Source of the DNA: Betaproteobacteria bacterium
GTDB lineage: Bacteria; Pseudomonadota; Gammaproteobacteria; Burkholderiales; Burkholderiaceae
DNA: 62,684 bases
Direction: 5' to 3'
Assembly: GCA_009921765.1 (NCBI GenBank)
Contig: RFXC01000003.1
Location: forward strand, 1 to 62,684
The notes below the pieces were generated by a model, which ran no database searches, was not told the origin of the DNA, and saw only the letters and a program-made list of their open reading frames with translations. Numbering within the stretch: position 1 is the first letter of the stretch; every line of letters starts with the position of its first letter. Shown here in pieces: positions 53,424 through 61,818 of this stretch. The translations under genes were made by a program, and so were the position numbers.

Positions 53424-55070
53424 ATGACCGGTTCGTTAAGGACGAATGACAACGCCGTGACAGAGGTCGAGCTCAAGTTGCAGCTCGACGAATCCGCGGC
53501 CAAAGCGGTCCACGATTGGGTTGTTTCGCGCGGCGGTCGTCGCGAACGGCTTCGGGCGCGCTACTTCGATACCTCCGGGCTCAGCCTCGCTGAATCGGGT
53601 ATGGCGCTGCGACTGCGTTACGAGCGGGGGCGTTGGGTACAAACGCTCAAGGCAGCCCTGCCCGGTGCAATCACCCGGTTTGAACATGAAGTCATTGTCC
53701 AGCGCGGGCGGCCCGACATGCCGCCGTCGCTCGATCCTGCCCGTCACCAGGGCACCGAAGCGGCGCCACTTCTCATGCGCGCGCTCGAGCGCGCCGGCCC
53801 CGAAGGTCTGATCAATCACTTCGAAACCGATATCCGCCGCACTGCGGTCCGGTTTCGCAGCCGACGCGGCGAGGTCGAGGTGTGCCTAGACTCAGGCATC
53901 ATCGCCGCACCGGGCCGTCACCCGCTCCCGGTCTGCGAGATCGAGGTCGAACTCGTAAAGGGCTCACCGCTAGCCGTCACCGACGTTGCGCGCCAGGTCA
54001 TTCGCGGTCATCCCTGCTGGGTTGATCTCGTCAGCAAGGCCGAACGCGGTCATCGGCTTGCCGCGGGCCAGGGGCAGTCGGGTGCGGCAAAGGCCAGGTC
54101 GGTGAGCATTGACCCTCAGGCTGACTCGCTCGCGGCCGCCCGGCTGGTTACCCATGAATGCCGGCGGCAGTTGCTCGCCAACCTCGCGAGCATCGCCTCG
54201 GGCACAAGCGACGATCCTGAATACGTCCACCAGGCTCGGGTGGCAGTCCGACGGCTGCGAACCGCCATCCGGCTGTTCGACGTCGACCCCCTGCGAAACC
54301 TGGACGAGCCGGCCAGGGCGCTCGCCCGGGCACTCGGACTGACTCGCGAGCGCGATGTGCTGCTCGAATCGGTGGCGCCCGCCCTCGCTCTGGCCGGGGC
54401 TCCGACCACCGATCTGGCCGCGCTTGCGAATGCTGGCGATGCGAGGAGCGTGGTCCGCAGTCGGGACAGCCAGGTGTTCGTGGTCGACCTGCTCGCCGGC
54501 GAACTGACCCTCGCAAGGTCGGCGGCCCCCGTTCTGGCCCCGGCCGGCCCTCAGCTCGTCGCCCGACTCTCGCAGTGGCATCGCCAGGTTCGGCGCGACT
54601 CAAAACTGTTTTCCACGCTCGATGACGAACGCAGACATCGCCTGCGTCGGCGAATGAAACGGCTGCGCTACGGCATCGAATTCTGCCGCGCCCTGTGCTC
54701 TGACAAGCGATACCGGCGGTACCTGCAGGAACTCTCCGAAGCACAGGAGGCACTCGGCCGTTACAACGACCTCATCGAGGCGCTCGCGAGCTATCGGGCG
54801 CAGATCGAATCCGATCCGCGGGCCTGGTTCGCGGTCGGCTGGCTCACCGCCGAGGCCAAGGCGCAGTCGTTGCGCTGCGAGACCGCGCTTTCCGCGCTTC
54901 GCAATTTGAAGGCACCCTGGAAAAACCGCTACCTCGCTCCGCAAGCTGTCACAGCCCACCCGGCCGGGATGGCCGATGCCGCCGCTGACCTCGCTCCGAT
55001 AGCCGCACCCGCAACCGCTGCGGGCGCGCCGGCCGAGCATCCTGCGCGCGAGCCCGTCAAGCCAACCTGA
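53424..55070 (+). CDS. CYTH-CHAD protein (triphosphate tunnel metalloenzyme with polyphosphate-binding domain)
   Basis: Protein of 548 aa. The N-terminal CYTH domain (about 10-215) carries the hallmark ExExK as 'TEVELKLQL' and 'RARYFDTSGLSLAESGMALRLRYERGRWVQTLK', an inorganic-triphosphatase-like tunnel. The C-terminal CHAD domain (about 230-510) has 'EYVHQARVAVRRLRTAIRLF' and 'RLRRRMKRLRYGIEFCRAL', basic helices that bind polyphosphate. The tail is Ala/Pro-rich. Likely acts on triphosphate or polyphosphate, which fits a phosphorus-economy neighbourhood. The ATG at 53424 has GGAGG upstream; a GTG at 53457, just before ExExK, is an alternative. Its 5' end overlaps the plcP control region. Confidence 0.88.
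   Translation: MTGSLRTNDNAVTEVELKLQLDESAAKAVHDWVVSRGGRRERLRARYFDTSGLSLAESGMALRLRYERGRWVQTLKAALPGAITRFEHEVIVQRGRPDMPPSLDPARHQGTEAAPLLMRALERAGPEGLINHFETDIRRTAVRFRSRRGEVEVCLDSGIIAAPGRHPLPVCEIEVELVKGSPLAVTDVARQVIRGHPCWVDLVSKAERGHRLAAGQGQSGAAKARSVSIDPQADSLAAARLVTHECRRQLLANLASIASGTSDDPEYVHQARVAVRRLRTAIRLFDVDPLRNLDEPARALARALGLTRERDVLLESVAPALALAGAPTTDLAALANAGDARSVVRSRDSQVFVVDLLAGELTLARSAAPVLAPAGPQLVARLSQWHRQVRRDSKLFSTLDDERRHRLRRRMKRLRYGIEFCRALCSDKRYRRYLQELSEAQEALGRYNDLIEALASYRAQIESDPRAWFAVGWLTAEAKAQSLRCETALSALRNLKAPWKNRYLAPQAVTAHPAGMADAAADLAPIAAPATAAGAPAEHPAREPVKPT
53446..53463 (-). promoter_or_regulatory. Candidate PhoB box upstream of plcP, within the CYTH-CHAD coding start
   Basis: Minus strand: CTGTCACGGCGTTGTCAT. 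Both half-sites match CTGTCAT at 6 of 7 with exact 11-bp spacing, the best site in the window. Another half-site, CGGTCAT (53430-53424), lies 22 bp further on, again in phase. The site ends 52 bases before the plcP ATG at 53393. It overlaps the first codons of the divergent CYTH-CHAD gene. Confidence 0.6.
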
Positions 55071-55079
55071 TCATCCTTC

Positions 55080-57149
55080 ATGAATCCGACCGACTCTCCC
55101 GCCGGGTCCGCGCCCGCCGCCCTCACCCCGCTCTGGTACCCCAGCCCCGAGCGCGCGGGCCAGGCCCGTATAACCGCCTACCGGCACGACATCGAACGCA
55201 CGCTCGGACTCACCCTTCCCGACAGCACAGCGCTCTGGCACTGGTCGGTCTCACAGCTGGGGCCGTTCTGGGATTCGATCTGGCGCCACTTCGATGTCGC
55301 GGGTACGCGCGGCCATGGCCCTGCGCTCGCAAAAGCCACGATGCCGGGCGCAGTCTGGTTCCCCGGCGCAACCCTCAACTTCGCGGCGCAGGCGCTGCGC
55401 CATGCGCCCTCCGAATTACCGGCAATTATTGCCTGCAATGAAGCCGGCGGCCAGATCGAGATTTCCTGGACCGAACTCGCAGCGCGGGTCGCATCGCTCG
55501 CCGCCACACTGCGCGCGCACGGCATCGCACGCGGCGATCGAGTTGCAGCGCTTCTGCCCAACGCGGCTGAATCGGTGATTGCCTTTCTCGCCTGCGCCGC
55601 GGTCGGTGCCATCTGGTCCCAATGCTCACCCGACATGGGCGCGGCGAGCATCCTCGACCGCTTCCGGCAGATCACCCCCAAGGCACTGATTGCCGTAAGC
55701 GCCTACCGCTACGGCGGACGCATCCATGACCGGCAAGCAGTCACCGCACAGCTCCTCGACACCCTTGCAAGCCTCACGCTTTTTGTCGCGGTCCCCGGAC
55801 CACCAGAGGCAGCTGAGACCGCGAGCGGCCCGCACGACACTTCGGGGCTTCCGCGCAGCCACCCACGGCCAGATCTCGTGGCGCTCACCTGGGCGGCCGC
55901 CATCACCGACCCCGCTCCGCTTCTCATCGATCAGGTTCCCTTCGAGCACCCGCTCTGGATCGTCTACTCATCGGGCACCACGGGTCTGCCCAAGCCGATC
56001 GTCAATGGGCACGGCGGGGTCACGCTTGAAATGCTCAAGGTGATGGCGCTTCACAACGATCTTCGCGCGGGCGACCGCTTTCACTGGTTCACCACCACCG
56101 GCTGGATCATGTGGAACTGCCAGGTCAGCGCACTCCTTGTGGGCGCCACGATCTGCCTCTATGACGGCAATCCGGGCTGGCCCGATGCCGGCGCGCTCTG
56201 GCGATTCGCCGATCGCATGGGTCTCCACTTCTTCGGTGCCGGCGCGGCCTTCCACACAGGCTGCATGAAGGCCGGCATCAGACCCGCGGGCGAGCGCCTT
56301 CGTCACACCCTTCGGACGGTCGGGTCCACCGGCTCACCGCTGTCGGCCGACGCCTACCGTTGGCTGCAGGCCGAACTCGGGCACGAGGTCTGGATCGCAC
56401 CGATCTCCGGCGGCACCGATCTTTCAAGCGCCTTCATCGCCGGAGACTGCACACAGCCCGTGATCGCCGGCGAAATGCAGGCCCGCTGCCTGGGCGCGGC
56501 CGTGGCCGCATGGAATGCGCAGGGACAGCCGGTGGTGGGCGAAGTGGGCGAACTGGTATGCACCACGCCCATGCCCTCCATGCCGCTTTATTTCTGGGGT
56601 GATGACGAGCAGCAGAGTCGCTACCGCGACAGCTATTTCGACATGTTCCCGGGCGTGTGGCGGCACGGCGACTGGATCGAGATCACCCCGCGCGGGGGCG
56701 CGATCGTCTACGGCCGCTCCGACGCCACCATCAATCGCCACGGCGTACGCATGGGTACGAGCGAGCTCTATGCAGCGGTCGAGGCCCTGCCCGAGGTACT
56801 CGACAGCCTGGTGGTCGACCTCGAGTATCTGGGGCGCGAGTCGTACATGCCACTCTTTGTGGTGTTGCGGGCTGGCGTCATGCTCGATCAGGCCTTGCGC
56901 GCCCGGATCGTGCTCGCCATTCGCCAGGCGCTCACGCCACGCCATGTCCCCAACGACATCTTTCAGGTCGAGGCCGTCCCCAGAACGCTCACCGGCAAGA
57001 AGCTCGAGGTGCCGATCAAGCGTCTGTTGCTCGGAGAAGCCCCCGAGCGCGTCTTCAACCGTGATGCCATCGCCAACCCGGACTGCCTGGCTTGGTATCT
57101 GCGCTTTGCCGACTCGCGCAACTCGCGCGGGCCCGCGCCGCGGGGCTGA
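55080..57149 (+). CDS. aacS: Acetoacetate-CoA ligase
   Basis: Adenylate-forming enzyme of 689 aa, the full length of acetoacetyl-CoA synthetases. 'PLWYPSPERAGQARITAYRHDIE' and 'PGAVWFPGATLNFAAQALRH' are typical of this ligase N-terminus; AMP-binding motif 'IVYSSGTTGLPKPIVNGHGG' near residue 296, 'GRSDATINRHGVRMGTSELY' near 550 and the catalytic lysine in 'RTLTGKKLEVPIKRLL'. It activates acetoacetate with ATP for ketone-body or polyhydroxybutyrate metabolism. It begins 9 bases after the CYTH-CHAD stop on the same strand, though functionally it looks like the start of a new region. Confidence 0.92.
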   Translation: MNPTDSPAGSAPAALTPLWYPSPERAGQARITAYRHDIERTLGLTLPDSTALWHWSVSQLGPFWDSIWRHFDVAGTRGHGPALAKATMPGAVWFPGATLNFAAQALRHAPSELPAIIACNEAGGQIEISWTELAARVASLAATLRAHGIARGDRVAALLPNAAESVIAFLACAAVGAIWSQCSPDMGAASILDRFRQITPKALIAVSAYRYGGRIHDRQAVTAQLLDTLASLTLFVAVPGPPEAAETASGPHDTSGLPRSHPRPDLVALTWAAAITDPAPLLIDQVPFEHPLWIVYSSGTTGLPKPIVNGHGGVTLEMLKVMALHNDLRAGDRFHWFTTTGWIMWNCQVSALLVGATICLYDGNPGWPDAGALWRFADRMGLHFFGAGAAFHTGCMKAGIRPAGERLRHTLRTVGSTGSPLSADAYRWLQAELGHEVWIAPISGGTDLSSAFIAGDCTQPVIAGEMQARCLGAAVAAWNAQGQPVVGEVGELVCTTPMPSMPLYFWGDDEQQSRYRDSYFDMFPGVWRHGDWIEITPRGGAIVYGRSDATINRHGVRMGTSELYAAVEALPEVLDSLVVDLEYLGRESYMPLFVVLRAGVMLDQALRARIVLAIRQALTPRHVPNDIFQVEAVPRTLTGKKLEVPIKRLLLGEAPERVFNRDAIANPDCLAWYLRFADSRNSRGPAPRG

Positions 57150-57265
57150 GGCGCGGGTCCGGTCGGCTCGCCGGTGCTGCGTCAAGCCGGCGGCGCCGGC
57201 CCTCGCGCCTTGAGTCTGTCCGCCCACTCAAGCAAACTCGCGGTTTTTCCTCTTCGGGGACTCTG

Positions 57266-58189
57266 ATGAGCAATTCAATTGGCTGGATCGGCCTGGGCCG
57301 CATGGGCGAAGCGATGGTCGCGCTTCTGCTGAAGGCGGGCCACCGCGTAAGCGTCTGGAACCGCACGGCCTCCAAGGCCCAGCATCTGGCTGACTATGGC
57401 GCAACCGTGGTCGAGAACAAGCTCGACCTGGTCGGATGCGATGCAGTGTTCACCATGGTCTCGACCACCGACGATCTGATCGAGGTGCTGTTTGGCGACG
57501 GCGGTCTGGTCACCGGCGCCCGCAAGCCCCGCGTCGTGATCGACAGTTCGTCCATCTCGCAAGAGGGCTCGGCCGACATCCGCGCGCGCCTCGAGGCGCT
57601 TGGCGTGGCCTATCTGAGCGCCCCCGTCTCGGGGAACGCCAAGGTGGCCAAGGCCGGCAAGCTCCTGATCGTGGCCTCCGGCCCCAAGGCGCTTTACGAC
57701 GAGGCGGCGCCCTGGTTGTCGGCCCTGGGCCGCAAGCTCATGTGGGTGGGCGAGGGCGAACTCGCCCGGGTCTGGAAGATTGCTCACAACACCATGTTTG
57801 GCGTCGTCATCCAGAGCCTCTGCGAAATCACCGTGCTCGCCGAGAAGGCGGGCATTCCCCGCCATGTGTTTCTCGAAAGCATCAATGACTCGGTACTGGG
57901 TTCGATGTACACCCGCTACAAATCTCCGGTGCTCACCAACCTCACGTTCGAACAGGTCACCTTCACCCCGAAGCTGCTGCTGAAGGACATGGATCTGGGG
58001 ATGGGCGCGGCCAAGGCCAACGGCGTTGCGATGCCGGCTGCCGCGGCAACCCGTGAATCCGTCGCAAGGCTGGTGGGCCGCGGCTATGACGACGTTGACT
58101 TCGCGATTCTGCTCAAAGAGATCGCGAGCGACGCAGGCCTAGAAATCAAACCCGAGAATGTCGCGGTGAGCGACGGACTTCAGAAATAA
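57266..58189 (+). CDS. NAD(P)-dependent beta-hydroxyacid dehydrogenase (3-hydroxyisobutyrate dehydrogenase family)
   Basis: Oxidoreductase of 307 aa. The ATG at 57266 gives MSNSIGWIGLGRMGEAMVALLLKAGHRVSVWNR, whose GxGxMG binds NAD(P). 'YLSAPVSGNAKVAKAGKL' is the substrate-binding loop and 'RVWKIAHNTMFGVVIQSL' holds the catalytic lysine. Substrate probably a 3-hydroxy acid or tartronate semialdehyde. A Bug receptor gene follows after 15 bases, so uptake and oxidation of one acid may be linked. Confidence 0.9.
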   Translation: MSNSIGWIGLGRMGEAMVALLLKAGHRVSVWNRTASKAQHLADYGATVVENKLDLVGCDAVFTMVSTTDDLIEVLFGDGGLVTGARKPRVVIDSSSISQEGSADIRARLEALGVAYLSAPVSGNAKVAKAGKLLIVASGPKALYDEAAPWLSALGRKLMWVGEGELARVWKIAHNTMFGVVIQSLCEITVLAEKAGIPRHVFLESINDSVLGSMYTRYKSPVLTNLTFEQVTFTPKLLLKDMDLGMGAAKANGVAMPAAAATRESVARLVGRGYDDVDFAILLKEIASDAGLEIKPENVAVSDGLQK

Positions 58190-58204
58190 TCCACGGAGAT
58201 AGTC

Positions 58205-59176
58205 ATGCATCGCTCGCTTTCACGATTGCTTGCCGCACTCGCCGGTGCGTTCATGGTGGCAGGCGCATCCGCGCAGGCGCAGTTCCCCTCCAAACCCATC
58301 CGCTTCATGGTGCCCTTTACGGCCGGCAGTGGCACCGACATCATCGCGCGCACCGTGGGTGAAGCGATGAGCAAGAGCCTGGGTCAGCCGGTGGTGGTCG
58401 AAAATCGGCCCGGTGCCGGCGGCACGATCGCCGCCGCCCAGGTGGCCAAGGGCGAGGCTGATGGTCATCTGCTGCTGATCCACTCCTCGGGCCATGCCCT
58501 GAACCCGGCCATCTATCCCAATTTGTCCTACGACACGCTGAAGGACCTCACCGGCATTACCGCGCTCGCGTCGCTTCCGAACGTGATGATCGTCTCGCCC
58601 GCGCGCGGCTGGAAGACCATCAACGATGCGATTGCAGCGGCCAAGGCCAAGCCCGGCGCCCTCAACTACGCGTCGGCGGGCACGGGCAGCGCAACGCATC
58701 TCAACGCAGAGAAGTTCAAGCTGCGCGCGGGCATCGATGCGGTTCATGTCCCTTTCAAGGGCACGCCCGAGGCGCTCACCGAGATCATCGGCGGCCGGAT
58801 CGACTGGTTCTTCGCGCCGCTCGCTTCCTCAATCGCCATGATCCGCGAGGGCAAGCTCCAGGCACTCGCGGTCAGCACGCCGGCCCGCGCGCCCGCGCTG
58901 CCGGATGTACCGACCACGGTCGAGGCGGGGCTCGCCGATTCATCGTATGTGTTCTGGGTGGGCATGATCGCGCCCGCGGGTGTGCCAGCTGCCGTGCAAC
59001 AGAAACTGAATGAAGAAGCTCGCAAGGCGCTCGCCAGCGCCGACGTACGCGAGCGCATGGCGCGGGCAGGCGCTGATCCGCTACCCATGTCGATCGCCGA
59101 TTTCAATGCCTTCATCCGCGCCGAAATGGACTCGGCTGCGCAAATCGCCAAGGCAGCCAACCTCAAGGGCCAGTGA
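58205..59176 (+). CDS. Bug family tripartite tricarboxylate receptor
   Basis: Periplasmic binding protein of 323 aa with signal peptide MHRSLSRLLAALAGAFMVAGASAQA. Ligand loop 'FMVPFTAGSGTDIIARTVGEAMSKSLGQPVVVENRPGAGGTIAAAQVAKGEADGHLLLIHSSGH' is diagnostic. Starts 15 bases after the dehydrogenase gene and is followed 13 bases later by a SnoaL-like gene, making a three-gene operon. No TctAB partner nearby. Ligand unknown. Confidence 0.9.
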   Translation: MHRSLSRLLAALAGAFMVAGASAQAQFPSKPIRFMVPFTAGSGTDIIARTVGEAMSKSLGQPVVVENRPGAGGTIAAAQVAKGEADGHLLLIHSSGHALNPAIYPNLSYDTLKDLTGITALASLPNVMIVSPARGWKTINDAIAAAKAKPGALNYASAGTGSATHLNAEKFKLRAGIDAVHVPFKGTPEALTEIIGGRIDWFFAPLASSIAMIREGKLQALAVSTPARAPALPDVPTTVEAGLADSSYVFWVGMIAPAGVPAAVQQKLNEEARKALASADVRERMARAGADPLPMSIADFNAFIRAEMDSAAQIAKAANLKGQ

Positions 59177-59189
59177 GCCGGAGCACAGC

Positions 59190-59807
59190 ATGACTGACAC
59201 AATGCATGACGAACTGTTGATCCGGCGCATGGTCGAGCGCTGGGCGGTCTGGCGCGACGCCGGTGACTGGGAGCGCTTTGCCACTGTCTGGCATCCCGAC
59301 GGAATGATGATGGCGACCTGGTTTCAGGGGCCCTACAAGGACTTCATCCGGGTCACGCAGGAAGGCTGGGCGAAGGGCGTCAGCATCCTGCACTTCCTGG
59401 GCGGCTCGGCCATCCAGGTGGCGGGCGACCGCGCCATCGCACAAACCAAGATGACGATCTCGCAGCGCGGCATGGTCGAGGGCAGCAACGGCCCGGTGCT
59501 CTGCGATGTGGTGTGCACCGGCCGCTTCCACGATTTCGTTGAAAAGCACGAAGGCGAATGGAAACTCCTGCACCGCCAGCCGATCTATGAAAAAGATCGT
59601 ATCGACCCGCTGGACCCCACCGCCGTGCTGCAACTCGACCAGGCGCTGCTCGCCACCTTCCCCGAGGGCTATCGCCATCTCGCCTACATCCAGACCCGCA
59701 TCGGCTATAAGGTCAAGATGGACATGCCGATGCTGAAGGGCGACGCTGTGCAGGCGCTCTACGCGCGCGCCGGCCGGTGGCTCGCGGGCGGACCGCTCGA
59801 GCGTTAG
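59190..59807 (+). CDS. SnoaL/NTF2-like fold protein
   Basis: Protein of 205 aa from the ATG at 59190; the longer frame overlaps the Bug gene. 'DELLIRRMVERWAVWRDAGDWERFATVWHPDGMMMATWFQGPYKDFIRVTQEGWAKGVSILHFLGGSAIQVAGDRAIAQTKMTISQRGMVEG' follows the SnoaL-like cone-shaped fold used by ring-cleavage-related hydratases, isomerases and dioxygenase subunits. Catalytic role unknown. Probably acts on the compound imported or oxidised by its operon neighbours. Confidence 0.78.
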   Translation: MTDTMHDELLIRRMVERWAVWRDAGDWERFATVWHPDGMMMATWFQGPYKDFIRVTQEGWAKGVSILHFLGGSAIQVAGDRAIAQTKMTISQRGMVEGSNGPVLCDVVCTGRFHDFVEKHEGEWKLLHRQPIYEKDRIDPLDPTAVLQLDQALLATFPEGYRHLAYIQTRIGYKVKMDMPMLKGDAVQALYARAGRWLAGGPLER

Positions 59808-59822
59808 CGGCCGACGCAGGCA

Positions 59823-59846
59823 CGGGGCCCCGGAAGGCTGGCCCCG
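59823..59846 (+). terminator. Possible terminator hairpin after the SnoaL-like gene
   Basis: CGGGGCC (59823-59829) and GGCCCCG (59840-59846) form a perfect 7-bp stem with a 10-base loop, 16 bases after the SnoaL-like stop. There is no T-run. Confidence 0.35.
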
Positions 59847-59903
59847 CGCCGCGACGTCCGCAGCCACCCAATTTCTACCGCTTCAGACGAAGGACCCCGG
59901 CTC

Positions 59904-60905
59904 ATGACCTCGAAGACTGTTGCCACGCGCCGCGCGAGCATCGTGCAGATGGCTGCGCTTGCCGGTGCGGCTGCCCTGGGCGCGCCTCTGAGTGCACGCG
60001 CCCAATCCGATTTTCCCAATCGGGCGCTCCGCGTGATCGTGCCCCAGCCCCCTGGCGGCGGCTTTGATTTCGTTGCACGCCAGCTTGCCGAGCGGCTGTC
60101 ACGCCGCCTCGGACAGAGCGTGGTGGTGGAAAACCGGCCGGGCTCGGGCACCCTGGTCGGAACCGATGCGGCAGCGCGCGCCACCCCCGACGGCTACACG
60201 CTTCTCATGGGCTCGGTCTCCAATATCGCGCTGAACATGGGGCTTTACCAGAAGCTCTCCTATGACAGCCTGCGCGACTTCGAATCGGTAGGACTCGCGG
60301 TCAGTTACGGCTACACGCTGGTTGCACGGCGCGACCTGCCGTTCGGGTCACTTCGTGAACTGATCGCATATGCGCGCGCCAACCCCGACAAACTCACCTA
60401 TGCCTCGGCCGGCAACGGCTCGGGTCAGCATGTGCTCGCGGCCGCGCTCTGGCATCTGGCCGGAGTGAAGGTGGTGCATGTGCCCTACAAGGGCGCCCAG
60501 GCTGTCTACCCTGACCTGATCGGTGGCCGGGTCGATGTGTTCATCGATCTGTCGTCCACCGCACGCACCCAGATCACGGCGGGCGCAGTCAAACCGCTCG
60601 CCACCTCCGGGGCCGACCGGAGCGCCCTTCATCCCGATGTTCCAACCTTCATCGAGAGCGGTGTTTCGCTTGATCTCGAGTCATGGTTTGGCTACTTCGC
60701 GCCGGCAAAAACCCCAGGCGACATCCAGGAAAGGCTGCGCCGGGAGCTGGCAGCGGTCATCGCAGACAGCGAGCTTCGCGAGGCCTTCACCAAGGCTGGC
60801 GGCAAACCGCTGTCGCTTGATGCGGGCGCCGAGCGGGCACTGGTGAGGCGCGACGTCGAGCGTTGGACCAAACTGGTTCGCGAAATCGGCATCAAGGCCG
60901 ACTGA
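59904..60905 (+). CDS. Bug family tripartite tricarboxylate receptor (Tat-type leader)
   Basis: Periplasmic binding protein of 333 aa. The leader (MTSKTVATRRASIVQMAALAGAAALGAPLSARAQ) contains a twin-arginine-like TRRAS. 'RVIVPQPPGGGFDFVARQLAERLSRRLGQSVVVENRPGSGTLVGTDAAARATPDGYTLLMGS' is the Bug signature. It is separated from the previous gene by 96 bases with a hairpin, so it is probably its own unit. Orphan receptor, ligand unknown. Confidence 0.9.
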   Translation: MTSKTVATRRASIVQMAALAGAAALGAPLSARAQSDFPNRALRVIVPQPPGGGFDFVARQLAERLSRRLGQSVVVENRPGSGTLVGTDAAARATPDGYTLLMGSVSNIALNMGLYQKLSYDSLRDFESVGLAVSYGYTLVARRDLPFGSLRELIAYARANPDKLTYASAGNGSGQHVLAAALWHLAGVKVVHVPYKGAQAVYPDLIGGRVDVFIDLSSTARTQITAGAVKPLATSGADRSALHPDVPTFIESGVSLDLESWFGYFAPAKTPGDIQERLRRELAAVIADSELREAFTKAGGKPLSLDAGAERALVRRDVERWTKLVREIGIKAD

Positions 60906-61026
60906 GCCCACGCAGCCCCAGCGCACGAAAATAAGCCCTGCAAAGCGCTGCGGGTGCTGCCAGACTGCCGGGGTTTTCGTGTAGGGTTGTTTCTCGTAAC
61001 CGTTTTGCCACCCATCGACACCCAGC

Positions 61027-61818
61027 ATGCCCGCGCCCGGTAACGCATCCGACACCCTCCTGCAGACCACCGGTCTGGTCAAGGAGTTCAAGGGCTTTGT
61101 CGCCGTCGCCGACGTGAATCTGAGCGTTCGTCGCGGACACATCCATGCCTTGATCGGTCCCAACGGCGCCGGCAAAACCACCGTCTTCAACCTGCTCACT
61201 AAATTTCTGCCGCCCACCCGCGGCACGATCGTGTTCAACGGCCACGACATCACCCGCGAGAAGCCCGCGCAAATCGCCCGTCGCGGCATCATCCGGTCCT
61301 TTCAGATTTCGGCGACATTTCCGCATCTGACCGTCCGCGAGAATGTGCGGATCGGTCTGCAACGCCAGCTCGGCAACTCCTTCCACTTCTGGCGCTCGGA
61401 GCGCGTGCTCGATGCCCTGAATGGCCGCGCCATGGAACTTCTCGATACGGTCGGTCTCACCGACTTCGCCGATACCGTCACGGTGGAGCTCTCCTACGGG
61501 CGCAAACGTGCGCTTGAAATCGCCACCACGCTCGCGATGGATCCCGAACTCATGCTGCTTGATGAACCCACGCAGGGCATGGGGCATGAGGACGTCGATC
61601 GTGTCACCGAACTGATCCGCAAGGTGAGCGCCAACCGCACCATCCTGATGGTGGAGCACAACATGGGCGTGGTCTCGCGCATTGCCGACACGATCTCGGT
61701 GTTGCAACGCGGACAGATCATCGCTGAAGGACCCTACGAACAGGTCTCGCGCGACCCCCAGGTGCTCGAGGCCTACATGGGAAGCGCCGAAACCGAATTG
61801 CAGGGCGCACATGGCTGA
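61027..61818 (+). CDS. livG: Branched-chain amino acid-type ABC transporter ATPase (LivG)
   Basis: ATPase of 263 aa. Walker A 'LIGPNGAGKTTVFNLLTKF', signature 'ELSYGRKRALEIATTLAMDPELMLLDEPTQGMGHEDVDRVTELI', and 'VEHNMGVVSRIADTISVLQRGQIIAEGPYEQV' are LivG-like. Its end overlaps livF by 8 bases. It imports an amino acid or a carboxylate; many members in this lineage carry aromatic or dicarboxylic acids. The LivHM permease genes are not in the window. Confidence 0.9.
   Translation: MPAPGNASDTLLQTTGLVKEFKGFVAVADVNLSVRRGHIHALIGPNGAGKTTVFNLLTKFLPPTRGTIVFNGHDITREKPAQIARRGIIRSFQISATFPHLTVRENVRIGLQRQLGNSFHFWRSERVLDALNGRAMELLDTVGLTDFADTVTVELSYGRKRALEIATTLAMDPELMLLDEPTQGMGHEDVDRVTELIRKVSANRTILMVEHNMGVVSRIADTISVLQRGQIIAEGPYEQVSRDPQVLEAYMGSAETELQGAHG

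Noticed and set aside
60924..60981. CACGAAAA / TTTTCGTG inverted repeat upstream of livG
   Set aside because: The arms are about 42 bases apart with no convincing inner structure; likely chance.
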